From Desulfobaculum sp044987625 (GTDB lineage: Bacteria; Desulfobacterota; Desulfovibrionia; Desulfovibrionales; Desulfovibrionaceae): 64,000 nucleotides of DNA. Location: the NCBI RefSeq assembly GCF_044987625.1, contig NZ_JBJDSB010000005.1, forward strand, positions 195,639 to 259,638, given 5' to 3'. The notes under the pieces are model-generated. The model searched no databases and was not told the DNA's origin. It worked only from the letters and a program-made list of their open reading frames with translations. Positions within the stretch are counted from its first letter, which is position 1. The number at the start of each line of letters is the position of its first letter. Positions 62,530 through 64,000 of the stretch are shown in pieces. Made by a program: the position numbers and the translations under genes.

Positions 62530-62741
62530 TTACTTTTTGAACAAAAGCAGGGAAACCACACACGGAACCTGACTGAAGACACCGGACCGCCCACGCGGCT
62601 CCCCGCGCGTGACGACGGCCACAGACGCAGCGGAAGATGGCGCTTCCGCATATGCGCATGGGTGTTTGCTTATGGGATAACCACTCTGTGCAGCACCATT
62701 GCGACGGCGTCTTCAGCCGCATTTAACCAAGGAGAGTCGCT

Positions 62742-63944
62742 ATGACTGGTTGGGAAGAAAAGATTGACATCAATCACGTTTTCAAACTGCAACCTGCCCG
62801 CCCTGTAACGTATTTCGGTGTGGGCGCGGTCTCCATGATTACGGACATCCTCAAGGAGTTCACGGCCAAAGGGCAAGGGCGGGTTCTGGTTGTCACGGAC
62901 GAAATCGCCTACGAGGCCTCAGGCGCGTGGAAGACGGTGAAGCCCGCGCTGGAAGCCGAGGCCACGGCATTTACGCACTATGGCAAGGTGCGCCCGAACC
63001 CAACCTATGACAACTGTGAAGAAGCCGCACAGGCCGCCACGGACATGCAGGCGGACGTTATCCTCGCCATTGGCGGCGGCAGCGCCATGGATACGGCCAA
63101 GACGGCGGCTGTCCTGATGCGCCACCCCGGCAAAACAGCGAAGCAGTTCTATGAGCAGGGCGAACCCATTGCCGAAGCCGCGCCCATCATCGCCATCAAC
63201 ACGTCCCACGGTACGGGCAGTGAAACCGACGCCTTTGCGGTGGCGCAGTCGGACGGCGAAGACAAGCCCGCCATCAACTCCCCGCACGTGTACCCGACCT
63301 ACACCATCGAAGACCCGGCGCTGACGCAGACCATGCCGCTCAAGCAGACCATCTCCACCAGCATCGACGCCATGAACCACGCACTGGAGGCGGCCACTAC
63401 CATCACCACCAATCCGTATTCCATCTGCCTTGCCAAGGACGCCATCCGCCTTGTTGCCAAGTACCTGCCCAAGGCCATTGTGGAACCGCACAACCTGACG
63501 GCGCGCTATTGGCTGATATATTCCTCCGCCATCGCGGGCATTTCCTTCGACATCGGCCTGCTGCATATCACGCACTCCATGGAGCACGCCATGAGCGCCA
63601 TCAACGCCAAGGTTACCCACGGCGACGGCCTCGGCATCCTGATGCCCGCCATGGTCCGCGAAATCTACCACGCCACGCCCGAAGTGCTGGCGGACATCCT
63701 CAGCCCCATCGTCCCGGACCTGAAGGGCGTCGGCGGCGAAGCGGACTACGCGGCCAGCCAACTGAAAAAGTGGCTGAACAGCGTCGGTCAGGGCACCAGC
63801 ATGAACGGCTACTTCACGGAAGCCGACCTCCCCGAGCTCACGCGCATGACCATGGACTCCTCCCTGAGCAAGCTCCTGCTCCCGCTTGCGCCCATCAAAG
63901 TGGACCAAACCGTCATCGAACGCATCTTCCGCAGTTCCTTCTAG
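62742..63944 (+). CDS. Iron-containing alcohol dehydrogenase
   Basis: A 400-residue group III (iron-dependent) alcohol dehydrogenase. The NAD-binding motif GGGSAMDTAK is near residue 112. Metal ligands are visible in SIDAMNHALEA, HSMEHAMSA and VTHGDGLG. It interconverts alcohols and aldehydes; in sulfate reducers such enzymes oxidise ethanol as an energy source. AAGGAG precedes the ATG. The gene stands alone behind a candidate sigma-54 promoter. Confidence 0.93.
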   Translation: MTGWEEKIDINHVFKLQPARPVTYFGVGAVSMITDILKEFTAKGQGRVLVVTDEIAYEASGAWKTVKPALEAEATAFTHYGKVRPNPTYDNCEEAAQAATDMQADVILAIGGGSAMDTAKTAAVLMRHPGKTAKQFYEQGEPIAEAAPIIAINTSHGTGSETDAFAVAQSDGEDKPAINSPHVYPTYTIEDPALTQTMPLKQTISTSIDAMNHALEAATTITTNPYSICLAKDAIRLVAKYLPKAIVEPHNLTARYWLIYSSAIAGISFDIGLLHITHSMEHAMSAINAKVTHGDGLGILMPAMVREIYHATPEVLADILSPIVPDLKGVGGEADYAASQLKKWLNSVGQGTSMNGYFTEADLPELTRMTMDSSLSKLLLPLAPIKVDQTVIERIFRSSF

Positions 63945-63965
63945 CAGGAATCAACACGAGCAGAG

Positions 63966-64000
63966 GCGGGACACCCGGAATTCAGCCCCGGATGTCCCGC
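63966..64000 (+). terminator. Terminator of the alcohol dehydrogenase gene, cut by window edge
   Basis: GCGGGACACCCGG and CCGGATGTCCCGC form a 13-pair stem with one mismatch. The T-run, if any, lies beyond the window. Confidence 0.7.

Larger units (their letters stand above)
61333..62741. other. Long intergenic region with tandem repeats and a regulatory block
   Basis: About 1.4 kb without a credible gene. It holds the threefold repeat array (61525-62303), a 97-base dyad (62364-62460) and a sigma-54 promoter (62513-62529). ORFs in the array repeat with its period and are spurious; an ORF at 62331-62651 on the minus strand has no recognisable domain. Confidence 0.7.

Noticed and set aside
62331..62722. 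Minus-strand ORFs upstream of the alcohol dehydrogenase gene
   Set aside because: Cys/Arg-rich translations with no domain lie across a dyad element and a sigma-54 promoter; not credible genes.
1..64000. tRNA, rRNA and transposase genes
   Set aside because: Reading both strands gave no convincing cloverleaf, rRNA segment or transposase-like protein. Weak tRNA candidates could be missed by eye; a tRNA scanner would settle it.

Overview
The window is GC-rich, densely coded chromosomal DNA. It most resembles a sulfate-reducing deltaproteobacterium of the Desulfovibrio group (order Desulfovibrionales). The clues are family-level gene content: a heme-copper oxidase whose subunit II carries two cytochrome c domains, a PutA without a DNA-binding domain next to an Lrp regulator, sigma-54 style promoters, FliM/MotAB motility genes, MCPs and several c-di-GMP proteins. 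No rRNA, tRNA, CRISPR array, phage or transposase gene was recognised. Many long ORFs in other frames are GC-driven shadows and are left out.

Layout. 1-4.3 kb: the 3' part of an EF-G gene, plsC and RNase J. 4.3-10.9 kb (minus): an eight-gene respiratory operon (small cytochrome c, SCO copper chaperone with a Met/His-rich arm, cox subunits I, III, IV and II, heme farnesyltransferase, four-helix membrane protein). 11.2-16.8 kb: a small MinD/CooC-like ATPase and two MCPs. 17.0-19.7 kb: pspABC divergent from pspF, with a good sigma-54 promoter and operator-like dyads between them. 19.7-20.2 kb: hairpin repeats. 20.2-23.8 kb: putA and an Lrp regulator. 24.1-28.7 kb: an unknown secreted protein divergent from a multi-PAS diguanylate cyclase. 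29.0-30.6 kb: arsR and an ArsP-like permease. 30.6-38.6 kb: a receiver-TPR protein, fliM, and a minus-strand run of GAF/HD-GYP protein, cNMP-binding/FliG-like protein, motA and motB.

38.8-57.9 kb is the main accessory block, an MSHA-like type IV pilus locus. A long minus-strand run encodes a pilin-like protein, a UshA-like exported protein, three paralogous pilins, an ExeA/MshM-type ATPase, an extension ATPase with an MshEN c-di-GMP-binding domain, an inner-membrane platform protein, PilO-like and PilM/PilN-like proteins, a PilP/GspC-like protein, a lipoprotein secretin and a TPR protein. A divergent plus-strand operon encodes three further pilins, two of which carry large lectin-like C-terminal domains and look like adhesive tip subunits. 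58.0-64.0 kb holds a DUF309 protein, a receiver-TPR-PilZ protein, a small unknown protein, an SGNH hydrolase, an FKBP isomerase, a threefold tandem repeat of a MITE/BIME-like element, and an iron-dependent alcohol dehydrogenase with a strong candidate sigma-54 promoter.

How it fits together. The window combines c-di-GMP synthesis (GGDEF protein with I-site), probable breakdown (HD-GYP) and two effectors (MshEN extension ATPase, PilZ protein). Next to these lie the flagellar motor genes and an adhesive pilus. The simplest reading is a region controlling the switch between swimming and attachment. The best candidates for undescribed biology are the lectin-tipped pilus and the cNMP-binding/FliG-like protein encoded directly upstream of motAB.
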